A DNA stretch of 64,000 nucleotides from Aegilops tauschii subsp. strangulata (Eukaryota; Streptophyta; Magnoliopsida; Poales; Poaceae), in contig NC_053037.3 in NCBI RefSeq assembly GCF_002575655.3, positions 254,047,135 through 254,111,134 of the forward strand, written 5' to 3'. A program made the position numbers and the translations under genes. Of this stretch, positions 44,913-56,897 are shown in pieces. The notes beneath the pieces were generated by a model. That model saw nothing but the letters and a program-made list of their open reading frames with translations. It did no database searches and was not told the DNA's origin. Position 1 is the first letter of the stretch; every line of letters starts with the position of its first letter.

Positions 44913-46909
44913 GATCTAGAGTCAATTCATGGGGTTTGTCGATCGTGGGAGATGTGCCATCACCTATGCAAATACCACAACCGTCACGAGAGGTGCACAA
45001 ACATCCAAATGCACATGATCAGGTTAATGTTTCTATACCACCATTTAATGGCCGTTTTAGACCTGCTTTATATATTGAATGGGAGTTTGACCTAAATAAT
45101 ATATTTGCTTCCAATAATTTTGATGTACGTAAAAAAGTTAAGGTTGCGGTTGGTTCTTTCACTGGTTATGCTGTAGTTTGGTGGAGTGAATATTGTCGGT
45201 TACACCCTAATGATATACCTACTACTTGGGATGATTTGAAACTTGCCATGCGACATACATTCGTTCCCGCTTATTATACTCGTGACATGATTACAAAGTT
45301 GCAACATTTAAAACAAGGTAGTGACACCGTAACGAAATATTATGATACTTTACAAACTACCTTGCTGCATTCCTCTTTAGAAGAAAGTGAAGAAGATTTT
45401 ATGGATAGATTTTGGGGAGGATTAAATCGTGACATTCAGGAGATACTAATACATGAAGAGTGTTATCCTATGGACCATTTGTTTCATCTTGCTTGCAAAG
45501 CTGAACAGGAAATAAAACGACGTGTTGCGCACAAGGAGAACAAGCGCGAGATGCACATTCCAAGAGTTGATACGGTTGTCCCTTCAACTACTAAGCATAC
45601 TATGACAACCACATCCATTGTTGTGAGGACTACATCACCTCCACCATGTGACACATCATCACCGAGAGTGCCTACCTCATCTGAGTTGATCATAAGAGGT
45701 AATGACAAAGGTACTAATCTTCCACTTCCACATGAGTATGATGAATGTCTTGTCAATTTAAGTGCACCATGCGGTGAGCTACCCACTACTTTGATCACAC
45801 CAGCTACCTTAGAGGACTATGTTGATGATTTGACTTTGCCATGTGATCAAACAATTTTGAGTGAGCCCATTGAATTAACTATCGATGCAAAAGAATCAAG
45901 TGAATCAGGGAATAAATCAGATTTGGATCAAATATGTTTGAAAATAATTGTGCCAATGTTTAATCATTTTGATATGACCTCTAATCTTGGTGATGGTTCA
46001 TCAATGTTGGGATGGTTTAATGATGAATATTGTCAATCTTTTCATATGAATAAGAGCTTCACTTATATGTGCAAACTGAGTTGCAATACTTTCATGCCTT
46101 CTACTTCTTGTGATAATATTTTGGCTTTATATTTTATTAACTATGAAAGTTACTCATGTATACATGTGTCATATGTGCAAAATCCACGGGAAGTAAAAAT
46201 GGATGACATATACATATACAACATGTACACCTTGTCTCTTTTGTTAGCCACATTTCAGATTAAGCAACGCCGAGGACGGCTTTGTTTTCAAGAAGGGGAG
46301 GATGATGAGGACATGACTACCTTGGATACGACCAAAAATATTGCATACATGCATATTTGTCAGGTGATTTCTAGTGCAAACTATTCAATAATCTATTTAT
46401 GTTATTCAAAACAAAAATACTTCACACACTTTTGTGTTTTGTCTAATTGCAGGTGTATGGGACATTTGTACAATCCACATATGAAGATAAGGCAAAAGGA
46501 GAAGTTTAGGTTCTGTTCAAAAAGTCCTCTCACGTCACTTTTGGGCCAAGAGAAGATAGAGTCCAAGTCTCTCACGTTCTGGATTCAGATTCGGACTGCA
46601 CAGACATACCTGACTCAAAACGCCAACAACCTTTTCATACGGACTCCGAATTGGGTGATTCTTTTTTTGTTGGAAACTAGATTTCGTGCTCTTTCCAACC
46701 CAATTGGATTCACCTTTAAATTCGTCCGGAGCATTGAGTTATGGTCGAAACAATCTGACGTTGCACCAGAATCCGAGTCAAACTACAAGTCCAAAGGTGT
46801 TGCATCACCTCCACTTGGGCCCATGAGCCTTGTACGACCTAGGGTTGGTTTTAGGCTGCCTTGGGACGTCCTCCCACCTCCTTGGCCGCCACCCCTTGCT
46901 CCTATATAA
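44906..46909 (+). CDS. Quinta-2 Gag-like protein with long LTR-encoded tail
   Basis: Intact frame of 667 codons from the ATG at 44906. It is almost identical to the Quinta-1 protein: Gag capsid region (VWWSEYCRLHP, YYTRDMITKLQHLKQG, FWGGLNRDIQ), Ser/Thr-rich linker, MDDIYIYNMYTL, then [10 protein letters not shown] at the LTR edge. About 200 residues are LTR-encoded, 77 more than in Quinta-1, because a T run near 46660 has seven rather than eight bases. There is no zinc knuckle, protease, polymerase or integrase. The frame is undamaged at ~0.7% LTR divergence, which is compatible with a needed Gag but does not prove it. Confidence 0.8.
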   Translation: MTGSRVNSWGLSIVGDVPSPMQIPQPSREVHKHPNAHDQVNVSIPPFNGRFRPALYIEWEFDLNNIFASNNFDVRKKVKVAVGSFTGYAVVWWSEYCRLHPNDIPTTWDDLKLAMRHTFVPAYYTRDMITKLQHLKQGSDTVTKYYDTLQTTLLHSSLEESEEDFMDRFWGGLNRDIQEILIHEECYPMDHLFHLACKAEQEIKRRVAHKENKREMHIPRVDTVVPSTTKHTMTTTSIVVRTTSPPPCDTSSPRVPTSSELIIRGNDKGTNLPLPHEYDECLVNLSAPCGELPTTLITPATLEDYVDDLTLPCDQTILSEPIELTIDAKESSESGNKSDLDQICLKIIVPMFNHFDMTSNLGDGSSMLGWFNDEYCQSFHMNKSFTYMCKLSCNTFMPSTSCDNILALYFINYESYSCIHVSYVQNPREVKMDDIYIYNMYTLSLLLATFQIKQRRGRLCFQEGEDDEDMTTLDTTKNIAYMHICQVISSANYSIIYLCYSKQKYFTHFCVLSNCRCMGHLYNPHMKIRQKEKFRFCSKSPLTSLLGQEKIESKSLTFWIQIRTAQTYLTQNANNLFIRTPNWVILFLLETRFRALSNPIGFTFKFVRSIELWSKQSDVAPESESNYKSKGVASPPLGPMSLVRPRVGFRLPWDVLPPPWPPPLAPI

Positions 46910-47284
46910 GTAGATCCATCTAGTAGCTTTTTCCTTGGAATTTGTTTTGTTAAAAGTTAGCCATTGCAACTTCGTGTACTTCGTTTGTGTCCAACGACCA
47001 GACCAAGACCGCTTACGGATTCCCACCACTATCAATACTTCATATATATTCGCAATATTCAGATTGCATTATCATATTCTTGCTCGTTCTTCGATTGCTT
47101 GCAGGAATAGACCTTCGTGGTCAGGCTGATCGTACTTCCGGAATCGTCAGTAACCTCAGGAGATTGGTTTAGCGATTGATAAGGCGCAACGTCGTGCACG
47201 TTTGTAGTCGGATCGTCAAAGTCGTCTCCACCAAATCGATAGTTATCATCTCATCGAAAGATCGGGACAGCTTTGCCTCTATCA
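46303..47284 (+). repeat. 3' LTR of Quinta-2
   Basis: 982 bp, preceded by the polypurine tract and followed by GGCAG. Confidence 0.93.
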
Positions 47285-50200
47285 GGCAGGATCACAAGCC
47301 GATGAGACTATTTGGGAGAACATGACGAACAAGGAGTTGCCTGATAAATTTCAGCGAATGATGAGTGGCCAGGTGGGAGATGTGCTAAACAGATTTGAAG
47401 AGGCTATGGAGAAGATAGATGCCGTGGAGAAGTCGTTCGAGACAAAGCTAGATAACAAGTTTACTAAATTACTCAAGCGTCTTCCCCAACCACCACCGGC
47501 TGCACATGTCGCACCTCTACAACAACAACAACCACATCTCCAACGCCGCCTTCCAAATCAAGTGGGACGAACACAGCACGTTCCAATTGAGACTGGTCAA
47601 AATTCGGGTGCCGCTGCACCTACTGTTGATGCTTCTTTGGCTCCTGCTACTGCGGCGGCTGAGGAGGATGACGATTATGCGGGCGATTATGAGGATGAGG
47701 TTGATCAAAATCAGAACTACGTGCAGCCACCAGCACCACCACCAGCAGGTCGACCTCAGGTATATATTCGCAACGGTAGGCCGGCACCACCACCTCAGGT
47801 ACGAGATCATGACCATCTCCCTAAACTGAAATTGAATATTCCACCATTTGAGGGTAGATATGTTCCTGATATATATCTTACTTGGGAGTTAGAAACTGAA
47901 CAACGATTTACATGTTTACAATATCCTGAGGAGAGACGTGTTCCTGCTGCTATTTGTGCTTTCACTAGCTTTGCATGTGTTTGGTGGTCTGAACATTGTA
48001 GATTATATCCTGTTCCAGCTACTTGGGCTGCTTTGAAAACTGCTATGCGTACGCGTTGGGTTCCACCATATTATCAACGTGAATTACTTCAAAAATTGCA
48101 GCGCTTAAGACAAGGGAAAAATTCTGTAGAAGAATATTATCAGGAATTACAAACTGGCATGATTAGATGTGGTATTGTTGAGGAGAATGAAGCTATGCTT
48201 GCACGTTTTATGGGTGGATTAAATAAAGAGATTCAGACCATTCTAGAGTATAAGGATTATAATAATATCACTCGTTTATTCCATCTTGCTTGTAAAGCTG
48301 AACGTGAAGTGCAGGATCGACAGCCATTGGCGCGAACTAACTTTTCTGCAGGTCGACCTTCATCATGGACACCGCGTGCATCTTCTACTTCCACTGCACC
48401 AGCACCTCCATCAGGTTCCACCTCCAGCCGTGATACAAGAAAGCAGGCACAACCACCAATATCTGCTAAGAGCGCACCTGCCGGGCCTACACAGAGCTCT
48501 TCTTCTTCCATGGCATCAACGGGGCACACAAGTGATATTATTTGTCGTCGTTGTAAGGGAAGAGGACATTATGCGAGAGAATGCAAATCTCAGCGTGTCA
48601 TGATTGCTACTGAGGATGGTGGGTATGAGTCCGCTAGTGACTATGATGAGGAGACTTTGGCTCTTATTACACGTGAAGAACATGGTGGAGATGATTCTGA
48701 AAATGAGACGCAATACATGGCTCCTGAAGACGCTGACAGGTATGAATGTTTAGTTGCTCAACGTGTTTTGAGTGTGCAGGTCACACAAGCAGAGCAAAAT
48801 CAGAGGCATAATTTGTTCCATACAAAGGGAGTTGTGAAGGAACGTTCTGTTCGCGTCATCATAGATGGAGGGAGCTATAACAACTTGGCTAGCATGGAGA
48901 TGGTGGAGAAGCTATCTCTCACCACAAGACCACATCCACATCCTTACTACGTCCAATGGTTCAACAACAGCGGCAAGGTTAAGGTAACACGTACTGTTCG
49001 TGTGCATTTTAGTATCTCTACATATGCTGATTATGTTGATTGTGATGTGGTACCCATGCAAGCATGTTCCTTATTACTTGGTAGACCATGGCAATTTGAT
49101 AAAAATTATGTACACCATGATAGAAACAATCAGTATATTCTTGTTCATAAGGATAAAAATATTACTTTGCTTCCTATGACTCCTGATTCCATTTTGAAAG
49201 ATGACATTAATAGAGCTAATAAAGCAAAACAGGAGAAAAATAAGAGTGAAAATCAGATTGTGGCAAAAGAATTTGAGCAACAAATGAAACCTAATAATAA
49301 ACCATCTAGTGTTGTTTCTGAAAATAAATTGAAAAGTGCATGTTTACTTGCCACAAAATCTGATATTGATGAGCTAGATTTCAACAAATCTGTTTGCTAT
49401 GCTTTTGTGTGCAAAGAGGCATTATTTTCATTCGAGGACGTGCCTTCCTCTTTGCCCCCTGCTGTCACTAACATTTTGCAGGAGTTCGCTGACGTCTTCC
49501 CACAAGACGTGCCACCGGGATTACCACCTATTCGAGGGATTGAGCATCAAATTGACATAATTCCCGGTGCATCGCTACCCAACCGTGCACCATACCGTAC
49601 CAATATAGAGGAGACGAAGGAGATTATGTGTCAAGTACAGGAGCTGCTCGACAAAGGTTATATACGCGAATCTCTTAGTCCTTGTGCTGTTCCTATTAAA
49701 CTAGTGCCTAAAAAGGATGGTACGTCGCGTATGTGTGTTGATTGTAGAGGCATTAATAATATTACTATTCGTTATCGTCATCCTATTCCTAGGCTAGATG
49801 ATATGCTTGATGAATTGAGTGGCTCTACAATATTCTCCAAAGTTGATTTGCGTAGTGGATACCATCAAATTCGTATGAAATTGGGAGATGAATGGAAAAC
49901 TGCATTTAAAACTAAGTTTGGTTTATATGAGTGGTTAGTCATGCCTTTTGGGTTAACTAATGCACCTAGTACTTTCATGAGACTAATGAACGAAGTTTTA
50001 CGTGCTTTTATTGGACGATTTGTGGTAGTCTATTTTGATGATATACTGATTTATAGCAAATCTTTGGAAGAACATTTGGAACATTTACGAGCTGTTTTTA
50101 TTGCTCTACGTGATGCACGTTTGTTTGGTAACCTTGGGAAGTGCACCTTTTGCACCGACCGAGTATCTTTTCTTGGCTATGTTGTTACTCCACAGGGAAT

Positions 50201-52407
50201 TGAAGTTGATAAAGCCAAGATTGAAGCTATTGAGAGTTGGCCGCAGCCCAAAACGGTCACACAAGTGCGGAGTTTTCTTGGACTCGCTGGTTTCTATAGG
50301 CGTTTTGTGAGAGATTTTAGCACCATTGCTGCACCTCTCAACGAGCATACAAAGAAGGATGTGCCTTTTGTTTGGGGTACCGCACAGGAAGAAGCCTTCA
50401 CGGTATTGAAAGATAAGTTGACACATGCTCCTTTACTCCAACTTCCTGATTTTAATAAGACTTTTGAGCTTGAATGTGATGCTAGTGGAATTGGATTAGG
50501 AGGTGTGTTATTACAAGATAGCAAACCTGTTGCATACTTTTCTGAAAAATTGAGTGGGCCTAGTCTGAACTAATCTCCTTATGATAAAGAATTATATGCT
50601 CTTGTTCGGACTTTAGAAACATGGCAACATTATTTATGGCCCAAAGAATTTGTTATACATTCTGATCATGAATCTTTGAAACACATTAAAAGTCAAGCAA
50701 AACTGAACCGTAGACATGCTAAATGGGTGGAATTCATTGAGAGTTTCCCTTATGTCATTAAACACAAGAAGGGTAAAGAAAATGTTATTGCTGATGCATT
50801 GTCTCGTCGTTATACTATGCTTTCACAACTTGACTTTAAAATATTTGGTTTGGAGACCATCAAAGATCAATATGTGCATGATGCTGAATATAAAGATGTA
50901 TTGTAGAATTGTAAAGAATGTAGAACATGGAACAAGTTCGTCGTTAACGATGGATTTGTGTTTCGTGCTAACAAGCTATGCATTCCAGCTAGCTCTCTTC
51001 GTCTTTTGTTGTTGCAGGAGGCACATGGAGGAGGATTAATGGGACACTTTGGCGTGAAGAAGACGGAGGACGTACTTGCTACACATTTCTTTTGGCCAAA
51101 GATGAGACGGGATGTTGAGCGTTTTGTTGCTCGCTGCACTACATGTCAAAAAGCTAAGTCACGACTCAATCCTCATGGTTTATATATGCTTTTGCCTGTA
51201 CCTAGTGTTCCTTGGGAGGATATATCTATGGACTTTGTTTTAGGTTTACCTCGAACAAAGAAGGGGAGGGATAGCATATTTGTTGTCGTGGATAGATTCT
51301 CAAAAATGGCACACTTTATACCATGTCATAAAAGCGATGATGCTGTTAATGTTGCTGATTTGTTCTTCCGTGAAATTATTCGTTTGCATGGTGTGCCAAA
51401 TACTATAGTTTCAGATCGTGATACTAAATTTCTTAGCCACTTTTGGAGATGTTTATGGGCTAAGTTGGGGACTAAACTGCTTTTTAGTACTACTTGTCAC
51501 CCCCAAACTGATGGACAAACTGAAGTAGTCAATAGAACATTGTCTACTATGCTTAGGGCTGTTTTGAAGAATAATAAGAAAATGTGGGAAGAATGCTTGC
51601 CTCATATTGAGTTTGCTTATAATCGTTCATTGCATTCTACTACTAAGATGTGCCCTTTTGAAATTGTGTATGGTTTCCTACCTCGTGCACCTATTGATTT
51701 GTTGCCTCTTCCATCTTCGGAGAAGGTTAATTTTGATGCTAAACAACGTGTTGAATTGATCTTAAAAAATGCACGAGTTAACTAAGGAAAACATTGAGCG
51801 TATGAATGCTAAATATAAACTTGCTGGAGATAAGGGTAGAAAACATGTTGTGTTTGCACCTGGAGATCTTGTTTGGTTACATTTGCGTAAGGATAGATTT
51901 CCTGATTTGCGCAAATCAAAGCTAATGCCACGTGCTGATGGTCCTTTTAAGGTGTTAGAGAAAATAAATGATAATGCATATAAACTTGAGCTGCCTACAG
52001 ATTTTGGGGTTAGTCCCACTTTTAACATTGCAGATTTGAAGCCTTATTTGGGTGAGGGAGATGAGCTTCCGTCGAGGACGACTTCATTTCAAGAAGGGGA
52101 GGATGATGAGGACATCAATACCATTGTTACACCCACAACCCCTGCTGCTATACATACTGGACCAATTACTAGAGCTCGCGCACGCCAATTAAATTACCAG
52201 GTACTTTCGTTTCTTGGTAATGATTCTAATGTTCATGAGAATATGATGCTGCCTAAATTGGATACATTTGTTTTGCTTACAAATGAAGGGCCTAGCTTTG
52301 AGAAGGATGAACATTGGAGCAAGAACAAGCATGGAGATGATGTCATGCTCATGGGGGAGAAGAACGGAGTTACAAGTGATGATTTCAGGACGTTGAAGCC
52401 ACCATAA
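47285..52407 (+). pseudogene. CRW-D gag-pol (start codon left of Quinta-2)
   Basis: The ATG lies at 42546-42548, then Quinta-2, then gag continues from 47285. Gag capsid, zinc knuckle [14 protein letters not shown], protease IDGGS, reverse transcriptase (YFDD near 50034) and most of RNase H are in one open frame up to a stop at 50571-50573. A second stop is at 50904-50906. One extra A near 51767 shifts the frame late in integrase; the integrase motifs MDF, VSDRD and QTDGQTEVV are kept. The last ~100 codons lie in the 3' LTR and end at 52407. In the reverse transcriptase, [10 protein letters not shown] reads PIKLVPKKDG. Confidence 0.88.
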
Positions 52408-53020
52408 TGCGTGCATGAAGCCTTGGACGAAATATACAAGATGCTACTTCATAACTTTCGTCCAGAGGCTATTCTAGGTGCTGCGTCACCTTATTATTGG
52501 GCCAGGCCCATGTAATTTCGAAATACTTGAGTATAGGCTATTTTTAGAGTCCGTATGTGTGGGGAAACAAGAGATAGGGTTGGTTTCGGACCTCTTCCCC
52601 AAGGGCCACAAAATTCCCCCCTCTTCCTCCATATATACAACCCTTAGGGCGTCGTTTAGACTTTGGGTTTTGTTTAGATTAAAAGTTCGCCATAGCTGCA
52701 ACTTCGCGTACTTCGTTTGTGTTCAACGACCAGACAAAGGCATCACAGAACCCCACCTTGATCAATAAAGCTTTCATCTTATATTCGCAATATCCAGATT
52801 GCAATCTCAGTTTCTTGCTTGTCCTTCGTTTGCTCGCAGGAAACAGACCCTCGTGGTCAGGTTGATCGTGCTCCGGCGTGGTCAATAACCTGTCGGAGTT
52901 GGTTTAGCGATTGCTAAGGCGCGACGTCATCGCACGTTCGTAGTCGGATCGTCAAAGTCGACTTCCATCAAAGCGATATCCATCATCTCATCGAAAGACG
53001 GGACACCTTTGCCTCTATCA
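52104..53020 (+). repeat. 3' LTR of CRW-D
   Basis: 917 bp, preceded by AAGAAGGGGAGGA (52091-52103) and followed by CTTTC. Confidence 0.93.
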
Positions 53021-54664
53021 CTTTCCCGTATGTCATTAAACACAAGAAAGGTAAAGAAAATGTTATTGCTGATGCATTGTCTCGTTGTTATACTATGCTT
53101 TCACAACTTAACTTTAAAATATTTGGTTTGGAGACCATCAAAGATCAATATGTGCATGATGATGAATTGTAAAGAAAGGAGAACATGGAACAAGTTCGTC
53201 GTTAATGATGGATTTGTGTTTCGTGCTAACAAGCTATGCATTCCAGCTAGCTCCGTTCGTCTTTTGTTGTTGCAGGAGGCGCATGGAGGAGGATAAATGG
53301 GACATTTTGGTGTGAAGAAGACAAAGGATGTACTTGCTACACATTTATTTTGGCCAAAGATGAGACGGGATGTTGAGCGTTTTGTTGCTCGCTGCACTAC
53401 ATGTCAAAAAGCTAAGTCACGACTCAATCCTCATGGTTTATATATGTCTTTGCATGTACCTAGTGTTCCTTGGGAGGATATATCTATGGACTTTGTTTTA
53501 GGTTTACCTCGAACTAAGAAGGGGAGGGATAGTATATTTGTTGTCGTGGATAGATTTTCGAAAATGGCACATTTTATACCATGTCATAAAAGCGATGATG
53601 CTACTAATGTTGCTGATTTGTTCTTTAGTAAAATTATTCGCTTGCATGGTGTGCCAAATACAATTGTTTCAGATCGTCATACTAAGTTTCTTAGCCACTT
53701 TTGGAGATGTTTATGGGCTAAGTTGGGGACTAAACTGCTTTTTAGTACTACATGTCATCCCCAAACTGATGGACAAACTAAAGTAGTCAATAGAACATTG
53801 TCTACCATGCTTAGGGCTGTTTTGAAGAATAACAAGAAAATGTGGGAAGAATGCTTGCCTCATATTGAATTTGCTTATAATCGCTCGCTGCATTCTACTA
53901 CTAAGATGTGCCCTTTTGAAATTGTGTATGGTTTCCTACCTCGTGCACCTATTGATTTGTTGCCTCTTCCATCTTCGGAGAAGGTCAATTTTGATGCTAA
54001 ACAACGTGCTGAATTGATCTTAAAAATGCATAAGTTCACTAAGGAAAACATTGAGCGTATGAATGCTAAATATAAACTTGCTGGAGATAAGGGTAGAAAA
54101 CATGTTGTGTTTGCACCTGGAGATCTTGTTTAGTTACATTTGCGTAAGGATAGATTTCCTAATTTCCGTAAATCAAAGCTAATGCCACGTGCTGATGGTC
54201 CTTTTAAGGTGTTAAAGAAAATAAATGATAATGCATATAAACTTGAGTTGCCTGTAGATTTTGGGGTTAGTCCCACTTTTAACATTGCAGATTTGAAGCC
54301 TTATTTGGGTGAGGAAGATGAGCTTCCGTCCAGGACGACTTCATTTCAAGAAGGGGAGGATGATGAGGACATCAATACCACTGTTACACCCACAGCCCCT
54401 GCTGCTATACATACTGGACCAATTACTAGAGCTCGCGCACGCCAAGTTAATTACCAGGTACTCTCGTTTCTTGGTAATGATTCTAATGTTCATGAGAATA
54501 TGATGCTGCCTAAATTGGATACATTTGTTTTGCTTACAAATGAAGGGCCTAGCTTGGAGAAGGATGAACATAGGAGCAAGAACAAGCATGGAGATGATGG
54601 CATGCACAAGGGAAACAAGAACGGAGTTTCAACCGATGATTTCAGGACTTTGGAGCCACCGTAA
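53021..54664 (+). pseudogene. CRW-C pol, integrase part after CRW-D, with LTR tail
   Basis: Resumes at [20 protein letters not shown] and continues through the integrase zinc-binding region and catalytic core into the 3' LTR. It is broken by a ~20 bp deletion near 53163, a stop near 53294 and a stop at 54131-54133. Several active-site neighbours are changed: VSDRHTKF for VSDRDTKF, and QTDGQTKVV for QTDGQTEVV. The second change replaces the catalytic Glu by Lys. Confidence 0.86.
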
Positions 54665-55276
54665 TGAGTTCTTGAAGGCTTGGACGAAATACACAAGATG
54701 CCACTTCACAAATTTCGTCAAGAGGCTATTATAGGTGATGCGTCACCTTATTATTGGGCCAGGCCCATGTAATTTCGAAATATAGAAGTATAGGTTATTT
54801 TTAGAGTCCGTATATGTGGGAAAATAGAGTTAGGGTTGGTTTCGGACCCCTCCTAGAAGGGGCCACGAAATTCCCCCCTCTTCCTCCTTATATACACCCC
54901 TTAGGGCGTCGTTTAGACTTTGGGTTTTGTTTAGATTAAAGTTCGCCATAGCTGCAACTTCGCGTACTTCGTTTGTGTTCAACGACCAGACCAAGACGTC
55001 ACAGAACCCCACCTTGATCAATAAAGCTTTCATCTTATATTCACAATATCCAGATTGCAATCTTAGTTTCTTGTTTGTTCTTCATTTGCTTGCACGAAAT
55101 AGACCCTCGTGGTCAGGTTGATCGTGCTCTGGCGTGGTCAATAACCTCTCGGAGTTGGTTTAGCGATTGCTAAGGCGCGACCTCCTCGCACGTTCGTAGT
55201 CGGATTGTCAAAATCTACTCCACCAAAAACGATAGCCACCATCTCATCAAAAGACGGGACACCTTCGCCTCTATCA
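54361..55276 (+). repeat. 3' LTR of CRW-C
   Basis: 916 bp, preceded by AAGAAGGGGAGGA (54348-54360). The next five bases, TCATC, should be its target duplication; the left copy is off window. Confidence 0.9.
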
Positions 55277-55284
55277 TCATCGGC

Positions 55285-55324
55285 CACGGTTCGGTAGGCA
55301 CACGACTTTCGTGAGCGAACCGTG
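55285..55324. other. Nested inverted repeat at the edge of the tandem repeat
   Basis: Arms of 9 bp (CACGGTTCG and CGAACCGTG), with an inner CACGA/TCGTG pair. It could be a terminal or subterminal part of a DNA transposon, or a foldback; not identified. Confidence 0.5.
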
Positions 55325-55351
55325 TGCTATTTGAAAACATTTCGTGAGAAG

Positions 55352-56897
55352 AATCTCGGTTTTTAAATCACGTAAATCCAAAACTCACCCGAAAATCATG
55401 AAACCTGGCATGGTGTCACGACATGGCACATATATGTCGAGGAATTTTTTTTGTCCATTTGGGCGCAAGTTTTATTACAAGCCTCTTAGAAACCGGAGCT
55501 TCTCTGAAAGAAGCCTTGTGGTTTCGATAGGGAAATGTGTCCCCCTTGTGGGCGAAACATAATCACTGCCTCTTTTTGCCTTCTATTTTCTTCTACGGGC
55601 AACATGGAACGAGAGGATATCCGTGCTGAAATTTAAACTTATTCAGGGTTCGTTTGGCCTTCTTATACACTAATTGAGTTTCCTAGGCATTTAATGTCCA
55701 TAATTCAAATCTGAACTTCAAATACATGCTCCAGTTCACCAAAATGGCTAGAAAATTTATAGATGTGTCCTTGGGTGCATGTTTAGGTCCCATGCCAGGA
55801 ATGGGAACGAATTACAACCGTACCGGCATCCTGGGTCGTCCTCAAACATTTGGAATCTTGGTTTTTAAATTCCCGTAAATCCTATACTCACCAGAAGTCA
55901 TCAAAGGTGGCATGGTGTTACGTCATGGCACACATATGTTGTGGTAAAACATTGTCCAATTTGGGCCAAGCTTTATTACAGACCTCTTACAAACCGGAAC
56001 TTCTCTCAAAGAAGCCTCATGGTTTCGATAGGAAAACGTGTTCCCCTTGTGAGCGACACGTAATCACTGCCTCTTCTCGCCTTGTATTTTCTTCTACGGA
56101 CAACATGGAAACGACAGGATATCCGTGCTGAAATTTAAACTTATTCAGGGTTCGTTTGGCCTTTTTATACACTAATTGAGTTTCCTAGGCATTTAATGTC
56201 CATAATTCAAATCTGAACTACAAATACATGCTCCAGTTCACCAAAATGGCTAGAAAAATTATACATGTGTCCTTGGGTGCATGTTTAGGTCCCATGCCAG
56301 GAATGGGAACAAATTACAACCGTACCGGCGTCTTGGCTCGTCCTCAAACATTTCGAATCTTGGTTTTTAAATTCCCATAAATCCAAAACTCACCAGAAAG
56401 TCATCAAAGGTGGCATGGTGTCACGTCATGGCACATATATGTCATGTAAAAACAATGCCAATTTGGGCCAAGCTTTATTACAAGCCTCTTACAAACCGGA
56501 GCCTGTCGCAAGAACCCTTGTGGTTTCGATAAGGAAACATGTCCCCTTGTGGGCCAAACGATAATTGCTCCCTCTTCTACCCTCGTATTTTCTTCTACAT
56601 GCAACACGGAACAACAGGATATCCATGCTGAAATTTAAACTTATTCAGGGTTCGTTTGGCCCTTTTATACACCAATTGGGTTTCCTAGGCGTTTAATGTC
56701 CATAATTCAAATCCGAACTACAAATACATGCTCCAGTTCACCAAAATGGCTAGAAAAATTATACATGTGTCCTTGGGTGCATGTTTAGGTCCCATGCGAG
56801 GAATGGGAATGAATTACAACCATACCGGCGTCCTGGCTCGTCCTCAAACATTTCAAATCTCATTTTATAAATCCCCATAAATCCAAAACTCACCAGA
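55352..56897. repeat. Tandem repeat, unit ~500-502 bp, three full copies plus a partial
   Basis: Units start at 55352, 55854, 56356 and 56856 (spacings 502, 502 and 500), taking the AATCTYGGTTTTTAAAT-like segment as origin. The copies are similar but clearly diverged, and the last is cut after 42 bp. No open frame is conserved. It may be a centromeric satellite (wheat has ones of ~550-570 bp) or an internal array of a DNA transposon; I cannot tell. Confidence 0.85.

Larger units (their letters stand above)
42553..47284 (+). mobile_element. Quinta-2: gag-only non-autonomous LTR retrotransposon, complete
   Basis: 4732 bp, LTRs of 982 bp, flanked by GGCAG at 42548-42552 and 47285-47289. It lies a few bases after the gag ATG of CRW-D. 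Primer site 43537-43545, polypurine tract 46290-46302. The LTRs differ at about seven places by hand count (~0.7%). Confidence 0.93.
40420..53020 (+). mobile_element. CRW-D: CRM-type element, host of Quinta-2
   Basis: 5' LTR 40420-41324 and 3' LTR 52104-53020, flanked by CTTTC at 40415-40419 and 53021-53025. Quinta-2 (42553-47284) sits at the gag start. Gag-pol has two stops and one frameshift. The first two stops also occur in CRW-B's second pol, so a stop-bearing lineage seems to have been copied. Confidence 0.92.
35563..55276 (+). mobile_element. CRW-C: oldest CRM-type element, host of CRW-D and of the third-family element
   Basis: The 5' LTR is present only from its position ~646 (35563-35835), because the third-family element lies to its left. 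Leader, gag and pol follow. CRW-D (40420-53020) is inserted in RNase H/integrase with the CTTTC duplication. The 3' LTR is 54361-55276. The 273 bp shared by both LTRs differ at about 15 places (~5%), the highest in the window. A shared variant (GTCTACTCCACC-type end) supports the pairing. If the third-family element is an insertion, the rest of this LTR should lie left of the window. Confidence 0.8.
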
